Shown: in pieces, positions 22,695 to 30,751 of the stretch
Layout of the letters: each line of letters opens with the position of its first letter
Numbering within the stretch: position 1 is the first letter of the stretch
Assembly (NCBI RefSeq): GCF_013817205.1
Contig: NZ_JACDDD010000035.1
Location: 1 to 36,501 of the forward strand
From: Polaromonas sp.
GTDB lineage: Bacteria; Pseudomonadota; Gammaproteobacteria; Burkholderiales; Burkholderiaceae_C
Direction of reading: 5' to 3'
DNA: 36,501 nt
The notes under the pieces: model-generated
Seen by the model: the letters and a program-made list of their open reading frames with translations, nothing else
What the model was told of the DNA's origin: nothing
The model's database searches: none
Position numbers and translations under genes: made by a program

Positions 22695-24149
22695 ATGTCT
22701 GACATGTCCATGCTGATCAACGGCCTGAAGGTCACCGCCGAAAAAGGCGCAACGTTCGAGCGCCGCAACCCGCTCGACGGCAGCGTGGCGACACGCGCGC
22801 CGGCCGCTTCTGTAGCGGATGCCCGCATGGCCGCCGATGCCGCGGCCGAGGCTTTCAAAAGCTGGAGCCAGACCGGCCCCAGTGCGCGCCGTGCGCTGCT
22901 GCTGAAGGCCGCCGATGCGCTGGAGGCCAGGACGCCGCAGTTCATCGAAGCCGTGGCGGCGGAGACCGGTGCGTCGGGCATGTGGGCCGGCTTCAACGTG
23001 ATGCTGGCCGCCGGCACGATCCGCGAGGCGGCCTCGCTGACCACGCAGATCAGCGGGGAGGTGATTCCGTCGGACGTGCCCGGTAGCCTGGCCATGGGCG
23101 TGCGCCAGCCGGCCGGCGTGGTGCTGGGGATTGCGCCCTGGAACGCGCCCATCATCCTCGGCGTGCGCGCCATCGCCACGCCGCTGGCCTGCGGCAACAC
23201 GGTGATCTTCAAGGGCTCCGAGAACTGCCCGCGCACGCACCGGCTCATCGTCGAGGCCTTTGAAGACGCCGGTTTCCCGCCGGGCGTAGTCAACTACATC
23301 ACCAACGCACCGGCCGATGCCGGCGCCGTGGTCGAAGCCATTGTGGCGCATCCGGCGGTGCGGCGCGTCAACTTCACCGGCTCCACCAAAGTCGGCAAGA
23401 TCATTGCCATGACCTGCGCAAAATACCTCAAGCCCGCGCTGCTGGAGCTTGGCGGCAAGGCGCCGCTGGTGATTCTGGACGACGCCAACATTGACGACGC
23501 CGTCAACGCCGCCGCCTTCGGCAGCTTTGCCAACAGCGGGCAGATTTGCATGTCTACCGAACGCATCATCGTGGACCAGAAAGTGGCTGATGCTTTTGTG
23601 AAAAAGTTTGCAGCCAAGGCGAGCGCGCTGCCGGTGGGTGATCCGCGCAAGCCCGAGCCGGTGGTGCTGGGCTCGGTCATCGGCATGGGCGCGGTCGAAC
23701 ATTGCAATGCGCTGATCGACGACGCGCTGGCCAAGGGTGCGAAGCTGGTCTGCGGCGGCAAGGCCGAGAACACGCTGATGCCCGCGACGGTGCTGGATCA
23801 CGTGACACCGGCCATGCGCATCTACCATGAGGAAGTATTTGGCCCGGTCAAGGGGGTTGTGCGTGTCAGTGGTGTCGAGGAAGCCGTGGCCTGCGCCAAC
23901 GACAACGAATACGGCCTGTCCGCCGCAGTGTTTGGCGGCGACATCGCGCGCGCCTTTGGCGTGGCGCAGCGCATCGACTCCGGCATTTGCCACGTCAACG
24001 GACCGACGGTGCACGACGAGGCGCAGATGCCGTTTGGCGGTGTCAAGGGCAGTGGCATCGGGCGCTTTGGTGGCAAAGCGGGGGTGGCGGAGTTCACCGA
24101 GTTGCGCTGGGTGACGATACAGACGGCGCCGCGGCATTACCCGTTCTGA
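22695..24149 (+). CDS. aldehyde dehydrogenase, vanillin/salicylaldehyde dehydrogenase-like
   Basis: The 484-residue NAD(P)-dependent enzyme oxidises an aldehyde to its acid. The catalytic residues are in place: Asn150 (APWNAPIILG), Glu251 (LELGGKAP) and Cys285 (NSGQICMST). The N-terminal INGLKVTAEKGATFERRNPL and the C-terminal HVNGPTVHDEAQMPFGGVKG are most like vanillin/salicylaldehyde dehydrogenases (family-level judgement). GGAGA just before the ATG at 22695 sets the start; a TTG four codons upstream is less likely. It is 31 bases after the LivF-like gene and probably in the same operon, linking uptake to oxidation of an aromatic-type aldehyde or its precursor. Confidence 0.9.
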   Translation: MSDMSMLINGLKVTAEKGATFERRNPLDGSVATRAPAASVADARMAADAAAEAFKSWSQTGPSARRALLLKAADALEARTPQFIEAVAAETGASGMWAGFNVMLAAGTIREAASLTTQISGEVIPSDVPGSLAMGVRQPAGVVLGIAPWNAPIILGVRAIATPLACGNTVIFKGSENCPRTHRLIVEAFEDAGFPPGVVNYITNAPADAGAVVEAIVAHPAVRRVNFTGSTKVGKIIAMTCAKYLKPALLELGGKAPLVILDDANIDDAVNAAAFGSFANSGQICMSTERIIVDQKVADAFVKKFAAKASALPVGDPRKPEPVVLGSVIGMGAVEHCNALIDDALAKGAKLVCGGKAENTLMPATVLDHVTPAMRIYHEEVFGPVKGVVRVSGVEEAVACANDNEYGLSAAVFGGDIARAFGVAQRIDSGICHVNGPTVHDEAQMPFGGVKGSGIGRFGGKAGVAEFTELRWVTIQTAPRHYPF

Positions 24150-24179
24150 GCCAGTCATTCGGACCTGATCCGGGATCCA

Positions 24180-24670
24180 CGTTTGCAGACCACTACCGTT
24201 CGGGCTGAGCTTGGCCTGTCCTGAGCTTGTCGAAGGGTCGAAGCCTTCTTTGCCTCCAGTGTTTGTGGTTCGCCAACAAGCCGGGGGTTGCCCGGCGGCA
24301 ACTCACTTTCTTTTTGCGTCGCCAAAAAGAAAGTAAGCAAAGAAAAAGGCGACCCTGCTGTCTGCGTCCCTCCGCTTCGCTACGGGCAGCCTGCGGTGCT
24401 CGGTCCAGTCGGGGTCGAGCTCGAACTCGCCTGCGGCTCAGACAATCGCTCGCCCTGGTCCGTCTGGACCTCCGCCCCTCGGCGCATACAGAAGGGTGGG
24501 GTAAGAAACCAATGCGGGGACAAATCCGGAGCCCTTGAAGCGCGCAGCGCTTCAAGGGCGGGAATCCCAATGAACGGTCATGTTTGCACGCGAGCGCAGC
24601 GCACGCGGCCGCATGGAGTCCCCCTCCATCGCCCAGCGGGGCGAGGGAGTAGGGGTGGGAGTGGGAGTAG
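24180..24670. repeat. composite block of dispersed repeats (704-base gap without genes)
   Basis: The gap from 24150 to 24853 holds no convincing gene. It starts with CCTGTCCTGAGCTTGTCGAA (about 24213-24235), a very common bacterial interspersed motif. Next comes a perfect hairpin ACTTTCTTTTT / AAAAAGAAAGT (24305-24315 with 24324-24334), also common in proteobacterial intergenic repeats. A third is a perfect 13-bp stem GCCCTTGAAGCGC / GCGCTTCAAGGGC around GCA (24531-24559). A purine-rich run of GGGAGT units ends the block near 24670. Open frames through it on both strands are unlike any family and I regard them as chance. Confidence 0.65.
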
Positions 24671-24853
24671 GGAGTTGCGCCTACTGTCCAGAACAAACCA
24701 CAGACGCAGCGTGATGCAATGTTTTGTGGAGATCTTGCAAATCACCCTCCATCTGCAACTATCACGAATCCAGCAACCCGTCCCGCACAAGCCAATTGAA
24801 CTGCGCCCACACTGCAGGCTGCTTCCAACAACTTCACTACCAGCGGACCTCCC

Positions 24854-25960
24854 ATGCCCACCCTCTTCGAACCCACCCACGCCGGCGACCTGAAACTTGC
24901 CAACCGCATCGTCATGGCGCCGCTCACGCGCAACCGCTCGCCCAAGGCCATTCCGCCCGACATTGCGCAGACCTACTATGCCCAGCGCGCCAGTGCCGGC
25001 CTGCTGATCACCGAGGCCACCGCCATCAGCCACCAGGGCCAGGGATATTCGGACGTTCCGGGGCTTTACGGCACCGAGCAGCTCGACAGCTGGAAAAAGG
25101 TGACGCAGGCCGTGCACGGCAGAGGCGGCAAGATCGTGGTGCAGCTCTGGCATGTCGGCCGCGTTTCGCACAACGACCTGCAGCCCGATGGCGGCAAGCC
25201 GGTGGCGCCCTCGGCCGTCACCGCCAAGACCAAAACTGTGCTGATCAAGGATGGCGTGCCGGCCTTTGTGGACACCTCCGAGCCGCGCGCGCTCGACGCC
25301 GTTGAGCTACCCGGCATCGTTCATGCCTACCAGGCGGCTGCGCGTAATGCGGTAGAGACGGCCGGTTTTGACGGCGTTGAAATCCATGGCGCCAACGGTT
25401 ACCTGCTGGACCAGTTCCTGAAAGACGGCAGCAACCAGCGTACCGACGACTACGGCGGCAGCATCGAAAACCGCGCCCGTCTGCTGCTGGAGGCCACACG
25501 CGCCGTCGCCGATGCCATCGGCGGCGGCAAGACTGGCATCCGCCTGTCACCCGTCACGCCGGCGAATGACGCGAAAGACTCGGATCCGCAGCCGCTGTTC
25601 GACTACGTGATCAAGCAACTGGCCACGCTGAACCTGGCCTATATCCACATCATTGAAGGCGCCACTGGCGGACCGCGGGTGATCGATGACCGGCCGTTTG
25701 ACTACGCCGCACTGAAAGCCGCCTATCGATCGGCTGGCGGCAAGGGTGCATGGATGGTCAACAACGGTTATGACAAGGCGCTGGCCGAAAAAGCCGTGGC
25801 CGACGGTGCCGACCTGGTCGCCTTCGGACGCCCCTACATTGCCAACCCGGACCTGGTCGAACGCCTGAAAGCCAACGCGCCGTTCAACACGCCCGACAAA
25901 ACCACTTTCTACGGCGGCCGGGAAAAAGGGTATACCGACTACCCTATGCTATCGAATTAA
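24854..25960 (+). CDS. nemA: Old Yellow Enzyme family alkene reductase, NemA-like
   Basis: The 368-residue FMN enzyme reduces activated C=C bonds and nitro or nitrate-ester compounds with NAD(P)H. It shows LANRIVMAPLTRNRSPKAIP, QGQGYSDVPGLYGTEQL, the active-site VVQLWHVGRVSH, the substrate-binding FDGVEIHGANGYLLDQFLKD with the catalytic HGAN pair, and TDDYGGSIENRARLLLE. It is full length and close to E. coli NemA. The last residues (MLSN) and the stop are supplied by a dispersed repeat, so the C-terminus is slightly altered. It stands alone, downstream of the repeat block. Confidence 0.92.
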   Translation: MPTLFEPTHAGDLKLANRIVMAPLTRNRSPKAIPPDIAQTYYAQRASAGLLITEATAISHQGQGYSDVPGLYGTEQLDSWKKVTQAVHGRGGKIVVQLWHVGRVSHNDLQPDGGKPVAPSAVTAKTKTVLIKDGVPAFVDTSEPRALDAVELPGIVHAYQAAARNAVETAGFDGVEIHGANGYLLDQFLKDGSNQRTDDYGGSIENRARLLLEATRAVADAIGGGKTGIRLSPVTPANDAKDSDPQPLFDYVIKQLATLNLAYIHIIEGATGGPRVIDDRPFDYAALKAAYRSAGGKGAWMVNNGYDKALAEKAVADGADLVAFGRPYIANPDLVERLKANAPFNTPDKTTFYGGREKGYTDYPMLSN

Positions 25961-25999
25961 TAGCTACTGGCCCTTATTCCACAAGGGTTGAGCGGCATT
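25947..25999. repeat. dispersed intergenic palindromic repeat, copy E, overlapping the nemA stop
   Basis: It reads ATGCTATCGAATTAATAGCT, ACTGGCCCTTATTCCACAAG, GGTTGAGCGGCA. The core CCCTT ATTCCAC AAGGG is a clear hairpin, and the flank matches copy B. The nemA stop codon TAA and the three codons before it are part of the repeat. The hairpin lies between two convergent genes and may end transcription from both sides. Confidence 0.7.
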
Positions 26000-26024
26000 T
26001 TTGGCATGATCCGGCCGATAAACA

Positions 26025-26606
26025 TCAGGCCACGCCGACCCCGATGGGGGCCGGCGTGGTCAACACAATGCGGGTGAACAGCCGGTCGTAACACGGGTCG
26101 CGTGCGCCAGCGGCGAGCGGATCGCGGTTGGCCTGGAAGGCAACATCCAGCTCGGCCCAGTCACCCACGCTCAGGGCTTTCTGCGCGGCGGGCAGCAACT
26201 GGGCTTCCTCCGTCTGCATGTGTTCCAGATAAAAGCTCACATAGGCCCGGGCCGCCCCGGTGAAGGCCTCGCGCCGCGATTCACCGATCAGCTCCCACGC
26301 CAGCAGCAGGTGCTGCAGTTCACGCGCCCGGCCTTCGCCCAGCATGTGGTCTGACTCCAGTCGGCGTATCACCGGCATCAACTCCGGCGCGGCGCGCGCC
26401 AGCCGCGGAAACAGCAGGTTGGACTCCTTGGGGTGATGCAGGCGCTCGGGAAACTCGTCGATATAAAACAACATGGCGCGCAACACGTCGAAGAATCGCT
26501 CCGGCTCGTCGCCAGGACCTCGCTCCATCATCATGACCAGTGAACGCAGCACTGCGGCCACAGCGGCGTGTTCGTCGCGAATAATTTGAAGGGCGGAATG
26601 TAACAT
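26025..26606 (-). CDS. hemerythrin-like HHE-domain protein
   Basis: The 193-residue protein is a four-helix HHE protein that should bind a di-iron centre. Candidate ligands are the His in IIRDEHAAV, the His pair in FPERLHHPKESNLLFPRL, the His in ESDHMLGEG and the His/Glu in YLEHMQTEEAQLLPAA. Such proteins take part in oxygen, NO or redox handling. I chose the ATG at 26606, since the frame upstream starts only at a TTG. It lies 44 bases downstream of copA and may be co-transcribed with it, which could suggest a link between copper and redox stress (inference). Confidence 0.85.
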   Translation of the reverse strand: MLHSALQIIRDEHAAVAAVLRSLVMMMERGPGDEPERFFDVLRAMLFYIDEFPERLHHPKESNLLFPRLARAAPELMPVIRRLESDHMLGEGRARELQHLLLAWELIGESRREAFTGAARAYVSFYLEHMQTEEAQLLPAAQKALSVGDWAELDVAFQANRDPLAAGARDPCYDRLFTRIVLTTPAPIGVGVA

Positions 26607-26650
26607 CGGCCCAGCTTGGCACAGCGGTCCAGGCCGGGTTTTGATCCAGC

Positions 26651-28921
26651 TCAATCCCGCTTCAATTGCCAGCGCTTGAGCAGCAACGCATTCGAGATCA
26701 CGCTGACGCTGGACAGCGCCATCGCCGCGCCGGCCACCACCGGGCTCAGGTAGCCCAGCGCGGCCAGCGGGATACCGGCCACGTTGTAGGCAAAGGCCCA
26801 GAACAGGTTCTGCCGGATCTTTATCACGGTGCGGTGCGAGATGTCGAGCGCACCGGCCACCAGCGCCAAGTCGCCCCGCATCAGCGTGATACCCGCCGCG
26901 TGCATGGCCACATCGGTGCCGGTGCCCATGGCCATGCCGACGTCGGCTGCGGCCAGTGCTGGGGCATCGTTGACGCCATCGCCCACCATGACCACCGTAT
27001 GGCCACCGGCCTTCAATTTAGCCACTTTCGTGGCCTTGTCACCGGGCAACACTTCGGCCAACACTTCATCGGCGCCCAGGCCCAGGCGCGCGCCCATAGC
27101 CAGCGCCGCGCCCTGGTTGTCGCCCGAGATCATCACCACACGAATGCCCCGCGCGCGCAGCGCCGCCAGCGCCTGCTTCGCTTCCGGCTTGGGTTCGTCA
27201 GCAAAGGCCATCAGGGCCCGGGGCCTCAGGCCCGCAGTCGTGCGCTCCACCAGCAGCGCCAATGTCGCGCCTTCGCCCTGCAGCCGCTGCGCCTGCGGCG
27301 CCAGCGCGCCGAGATCCACCCCCAACTCGTCCATCCAGCGCAGGCTGCCGATCAGGTAGCTACGCACGCCGACCTCACCTTCGCTGCCGCGGCCCGGCAC
27401 GGCACGCAGGCCGTCGGGCTGAGCCACCGTCATGCCGCGCTCCTGCGCGGCGGCCACCACCGCACGCGCCAGCGGGTGTTCGCTGCCACTTTGCAGGCTG
27501 GCGGCCACGGCCAGTTGTGCAGCTTCGTCGGCATCGGCATCGGCCGCGGCCGCGAGAGCCCCCTCGGGGGGCAGCGACTCACGCGCAGCGGGGGAGCGTG
27601 GGGGCACGATGAATGCAACCAGTTTCGGCCGCCCCACCGTCAGCGTGCCGGTCTTGTCAAACGCCACCGTGTCCACCTTGTGCGCCAGCTCCAGCGCCTG
27701 CGCGTCCTTTATCAGAATGCCGTTTTTTGCCGCCACCCCGGTTCCCGCCATGATGGCCGCCGGTGTGGCCAGGCCCAGCGCGCAGGGGCAGGCAATCACC
27801 AGCACCGCCACTGCGTGAATCAGCGCCGTCTCCACCCCTGCACCCACGAAAAGCCAGCCCAGCACGGTGGCCAGCGCAATCACCAGCACCACCGGCACAA
27901 ACACCGCTGAGACCTGATCGACCAGGCGCTGGATCGGTGCTTTCGCCGCCTGCGCGTCTTCCACCAGGCGGATGATGTGCGCCAGCACACTTTCACTGCC
28001 CACTGCACTCACCTTGAGCACCACACGCCCGTCGCCGTTGATGCTGCCGCCGGTCAGCCGGTCGCCAGGTTGTTTGGTTACGGGCAGCGGCTCGCCGGTC
28101 AGCATGGACTCGTCCACCTGGGTCTGCCCTTCCTGCAGCAGGCCATCCATCGGTATGCGCTCGCCAGGACGCACCACCACCCGGTCGCCCAGCAGCACCT
28201 CGGCCACCGGCAGGTCGGTTTCCTCGCCCGTGCCCTGCAGCACGTGGGCTACCTCGGGCCGCAAGGCATGCAGCGCGCGTATCGCCGCAGTGGTCTGGCG
28301 CTTGGCGCGCGCCTCCAGCCACTTGCCCAGCAGCACCAGCGTCACCACCACGGCCGAGGCCTCGAAGTAAAGATGCACCATCGTGTCGGCCTCGGCGCTG
28401 AGCCACAGCCACATCGACAGGCCCCAGCCGGCGCTGGTGCCAATGGCCACCAGCAGGTCCATGTTGCCGGTCAAGGCCTTGAGCGCATGCCAGCCCGCTT
28501 TGTAAAACCGCGCGCCCAGAATGAACTGCACCGGCGTCGCCAGCAGGAACTGCTGCCAGGCCGGCAGCATCCAGTGTTTACCCAGCAGATCGCCCAGCAT
28601 GGGCACCACCAGCGGCGCCGACAGCAGCAGCCCGATGGCGACCGGGGCAAAGCCGGCCCAGGGCGACAGGTCTTCGGGTAACTCCTCTTTCGCAACCCTC
28701 GGCTCATAGCCGGCATTGCGCACCGCACGGCGTATCTGCGCGTCCATCTGCGGCGAAGGTGCGTAGCTCACACGCGCCGACTCGGTCGCCAGGTTTACCG
28801 TGGCGTCTTGCACGCCCGGCACTTTTTTCAGGGCTTTTTCGACGCGCGACACACACGACGCGCAGGTCATGCCGCCGACGCCGAGGTCCAGGGTGAGGGG
28901 GGAGGTGGTGGAAGTAGTCAT
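26651..28921 (-). CDS. copA: copper-exporting P1B-type ATPase CopA, with in-frame repeat insertion
   Basis: The 756-residue inner-membrane pump exports Cu(I). It has one N-terminal HMA domain with GGMTCASC (Cys20, Cys23), the CPC metal site (about residue 377, [12 protein letters not shown]), TGEPLPVTK, the phosphorylated Asp in DKTGTLTVG (about 421), SEHPLA in the N-domain, and [10 protein letters not shown]. Between VGRPKLVAF and [10 protein letters not shown] there is an insertion, about residues 439-455, encoded by a GC-rich dispersed element. The ATG at 28921 gives a normal N-terminus. An ATG at 28945 lies inside the operator, upstream of the promoter's -10 region, and should not be transcribed. 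Confidence 0.96.
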   Translation of the reverse strand: MTTSTTSPLTLDLGVGGMTCASCVSRVEKALKKVPGVQDATVNLATESARVSYAPSPQMDAQIRRAVRNAGYEPRVAKEELPEDLSPWAGFAPVAIGLLLSAPLVVPMLGDLLGKHWMLPAWQQFLLATPVQFILGARFYKAGWHALKALTGNMDLLVAIGTSAGWGLSMWLWLSAEADTMVHLYFEASAVVVTLVLLGKWLEARAKRQTTAAIRALHALRPEVAHVLQGTGEETDLPVAEVLLGDRVVVRPGERIPMDGLLQEGQTQVDESMLTGEPLPVTKQPGDRLTGGSINGDGRVVLKVSAVGSESVLAHIIRLVEDAQAAKAPIQRLVDQVSAVFVPVVLVIALATVLGWLFVGAGVETALIHAVAVLVIACPCALGLATPAAIMAGTGVAAKNGILIKDAQALELAHKVDTVAFDKTGTLTVGRPKLVAFIVPPRSPAARESLPPEGALAAAADADADEAAQLAVAASLQSGSEHPLARAVVAAAQERGMTVAQPDGLRAVPGRGSEGEVGVRSYLIGSLRWMDELGVDLGALAPQAQRLQGEGATLALLVERTTAGLRPRALMAFADEPKPEAKQALAALRARGIRVVMISGDNQGAALAMGARLGLGADEVLAEVLPGDKATKVAKLKAGGHTVVMVGDGVNDAPALAAADVGMAMGTGTDVAMHAAGITLMRGDLALVAGALDISHRTVIKIRQNLFWAFAYNVAGIPLAALGYLSPVVAGAAMALSSVSVISNALLLKRWQLKRD
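27556..27604 (-). repeat. GC-rich palindromic element inside copA (copy 3)
   Basis: On the minus strand (the coding strand) it reads CCCCCACGCTCCCCCGCTGC, GCGTGAGTCGCTGCCCCCCG, AGGGGGC. CCCCCACGCT and CGCTGCCCCCCGAGGGGGC are identical to copy 1 in parA, where the element lies in the other orientation relative to the gene. It is translated as [16 protein letters not shown]. Confidence 0.75.
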
Positions 28922-28935
28922 GAGGTGGATGATCA

Positions 28936-28956
28936 ACCTTGCCATGATGGCAAGGT
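28936..28956 (-). promoter_or_regulatory. CueR-type operator and promoter of copA
   Basis: ACCTTGCCATGATGGCAAGG T is a near-perfect palindrome of the CueR class (ACCTT...AAGGT). On the minus strand TTGACC (28959-28954) and GATCAT (28934-28929) are separated by 19 bases, the long spacer of MerR-family promoters, with the operator between them. Transcription should begin near 28922, essentially at the copA ATG. Confidence 0.8.
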
Positions 28957-29013
28957 CAAGCTTTGGTACAGATCAACCCCACATCGTTCAGGGCTTTGCC
29001 ACGAAGCGGCTTG

Positions 29014-29034
29014 ACCTTACCATCATGGCAAGGT
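29014..29034 (+). promoter_or_regulatory. CueR-type operator and promoter of copZ-cueR
   Basis: ACCTTACCATCATGGCAAGG T repeats the copA operator with one change. TTGACC at 29011-29016 is a good -35 on the plus strand; the -10 after a 19-20-base spacer (around 29036-29042) is poor, as is normal for promoters that need an activator. It drives the divergent copZ-cueR pair. Confidence 0.78.
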
Positions 29035-29078
29035 TCAAGCTTCAGGCTTCTTCCACTTTCATATCAGAGGACAACACC

Positions 29079-29276
29079 ATGAACCAGACCTTCAACGTAC
29101 AAGGCATGACCTGCGGCCATTGCGAACGCGCGGTGACCCAGGCCGTCAAGACCCTGGACCCACAGGCGACCGTCAGCATTGACCGCGCGGCCGGCAAGGT
29201 GGCGGTGGACTCTACCCAGCCCCGCGAGGCCATTGCCGCAGCCATTGCCGAAGAAGGCTACACAGTCGCCCCATGA
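29079..29276 (+). CDS. copZ: copper chaperone CopZ
   Basis: The 65-residue protein is a single HMA domain. MTCGHC (Cys12 and Cys15) is the Cu(I) site and the rest (AVTQAVKTLDPQATVSIDRA, AIAAAIAEEGYTV) gives the beta-alpha-beta-beta-alpha-beta fold. It buffers cytoplasmic copper and passes it to CopA or CueR. AGAGGA at 29066-29071 precedes the ATG. The stop overlaps the cueR start (ATGA). The upstream-open frame is without meaning. Confidence 0.93.
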   Translation: MNQTFNVQGMTCGHCERAVTQAVKTLDPQATVSIDRAAGKVAVDSTQPREAIAAAIAEEGYTVAP

Positions 29277-29686
29277 GCGGGGCCATGAACATCGGCGAAG
29301 CGGCGCGGCTGTCGGGCGTGTCGGCCAAGATGGTGCGCCACTACGAGTCGCTGGGGTTGCTGCCGCAAGTACACCGCAGCGACAGCGGTTACCGCCAGTA
29401 CACGGAAGCCGAGGTCCACACCCTACGCTTCATCAAACGCGCGCGCGATCTCGGGTTTTCCATGGCGGAGATCGCCGAACTGGTCAGCCTCTGGCAAAAC
29501 CGACGTCGCGCCAGCCAGAACGTGCGGCGCATCGCGCAGAAACACGCCGACGAGCTGGGTGAGCGCATTGCCGCGATGCAGGCGATGCAGCACACCTTGG
29601 CCCATCTGGTGCACTGTTGTCAGGGCAACGAGCGGCCGGAATGCCCAATTCTGGATGATCTGGCGGGTGCAAGCTCTGCGAGATAA
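29273..29686 (+). CDS. cueR: copper-responsive MerR-family regulator CueR
   Basis: The 137-residue activator has the N-terminal winged helix (MNIGEAARLSGVSAKMVRHY, SDSGYRQYTEAEVHTLRFIK), the dimerisation helix, and a metal loop HCCQGNERPECPIL. Cys116 and Cys124 are spaced like Cys112 and Cys120 of E. coli CueR, and Ser81 is at the position of Ser77, which selects monovalent ions. It therefore fits a Cu(I)/Ag(I) sensor acting on the two operators upstream. An ATG at 29285 is an alternative start; the 29273 ATG overlaps copZ. Confidence 0.93.
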   Translation: MSGAMNIGEAARLSGVSAKMVRHYESLGLLPQVHRSDSGYRQYTEAEVHTLRFIKRARDLGFSMAEIAELVSLWQNRRRASQNVRRIAQKHADELGERIAAMQAMQHTLAHLVHCCQGNERPECPILDDLAGASSAR

Positions 29687-29881
29687 CTTGACCGCTGGGG
29701 CAGACCGCACATAGGGCCCCTCCGGCATGCCGCATCAGCGTCGCTCATCACCGTCCCTGCGACAAAATCTTTACTCATTTCTCACGTTCCGGTCATGGCG
29801 GCCTTACATGTGCCGCGCAAAGTTGCCTTCAAGCTCACGCCATCCCGGCAATAGCCCGGTCTTCACCGAAAGGACGCCCTT

Positions 29882-30430
29882 ATGACTTGCATGTTCAAAC
29901 CCCTGAAATCCGTCAATACATTGATTCTGGCCGGCATCATGGCTACTACCGGCCTGGCCGCCACGGCACAAACCGTTGCGCCGCCCGCTGCAGCAGCACA
30001 CGCAGCACCCACCCAAGCCGGTGGTCACCACAGCCGTCACATGGAGCGCCACGACCCCGCCAAGATGCAGGAACACAGGGCCAAACGCCAAGCCGAACTC
30101 AAGGCCAAGCTGGCCATCTCCCCCGCCCAGGAGGCTGCTTGGTCGGCCTGGACCGCCGCGCTGCAGCCGCAGGTGCGCAACGGAGCCCAGCGCCCCGACC
30201 ACGCTGCCATGCGCGCCGAGCTCGAGAAGCTGCCGACACCGCAACGCATCGACAGGATGAACGCACTGCGCACCCAGCGCATGAGCGAGATGAATACAGC
30301 CATGGCCAAACGCGGCGACGCGACCAAGACCTTTTACGCCGCGCTGAACGTCGACCAGCAAAAGGTCTTTGACAGCCAGCGTATGGATCGCGGCGGCAAG
30401 GGCCATGGCGGTCGGCACCACAAGAGCTAG
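29882..30430 (+). CDS. Spy/CpxP-like (LTXXQ) periplasmic protein
   Basis: The 182-residue protein has a signal peptide (hydrophobic LILAGIMATTGLAATAQ) and a His/Lys-rich helical mature part. ISPAQEAAWSAW and LNVDQQKVFD match the two LTXXQ-type motifs of Spy and CpxP, which are envelope-stress chaperones. His clusters occur near the start (GGHHSRH) and at the end (GHGGRHHKS), so metal binding is possible. AAAGGA just before the ATG supports the start. The leader contains TTTACTCATTTCTCAC, only a weak resemblance to a CpxR box. Nearness to copA/cueR fits a copper or envelope stress role (inference). A strong terminator follows. Confidence 0.82.
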   Translation: MTCMFKPLKSVNTLILAGIMATTGLAATAQTVAPPAAAAHAAPTQAGGHHSRHMERHDPAKMQEHRAKRQAELKAKLAISPAQEAAWSAWTAALQPQVRNGAQRPDHAAMRAELEKLPTPQRIDRMNALRTQRMSEMNTAMAKRGDATKTFYAALNVDQQKVFDSQRMDRGGKGHGGRHHKS

Positions 30431-30465
30431 ACGCTTCGCCCCGCCACACCAGCAACCCCCAGACC

Positions 30466-30507
30466 AGCCTGCCCCCCGTCCCTGCCGGACAGGGGGCAGG
30501 CTTTTTT
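30466..30507 (+). terminator. rho-independent terminator of the Spy-like gene
   Basis: AGCCTGCCCCC pairs with GGGGGCAGGCT over 11 bases, followed at once by a run of six T. It lies 36 bases after the stop codon and is a textbook intrinsic terminator on the plus strand. Confidence 0.9.
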
Positions 30508-30660
30508 ATGTCCGCCGGAAACGCACCTGACCAAGATGCTCGGGGCAAGAAGATCACATTCTGGCCTCGTCGCCAGCATCAGCCTTTGCATGATTGACGT
30601 CACAAACGCAAGGCCATGCGCAGCTCTGGCCGCCCCATAATTTCGTTAATGGATCGGTCC

Positions 30661-30701
30661 TGAAAAAACAAAAGCGCCCTTCTCTTGCGAGAAGGGCGCT
30701 T
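30661..30701 (-). terminator. rho-independent terminator of the exported repeat-protein gene
   Basis: AAGCGCCCTTCTC pairs perfectly with GAGAAGGGCGCTT around TTGC (13-bp stem, 30672-30701). On the minus strand it is followed by TTTTGTTTTTTC. It lies about 50 bases beyond the stop of the gene at 30752. Confidence 0.92.
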
Positions 30702-30751
30702 GATCCCTGAGCATGACGAATCACGCTCGCGGGGAAAGCCTCACCAGATGA

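Noticed and set aside
23800-23816. CACGTG-containing site in the aldehyde dehydrogenase gene as a further parS
   Set aside because: Only the central CACGTG matches; the arms (GAT...ACA) differ at several consensus positions.
24193-24696. Long open frames on both strands in the repeat block
   Set aside because: They run through hairpins and dispersed repeats, are rich in Arg/Pro/Ser as expected of chance GC-rich frames, and resemble no family.
29768-29810. CpxR box before the Spy-like gene
   Set aside because: Only one TTTAC half-site is clear; the second half (TCTCA) does not fit the repeat well enough to annotate a site.
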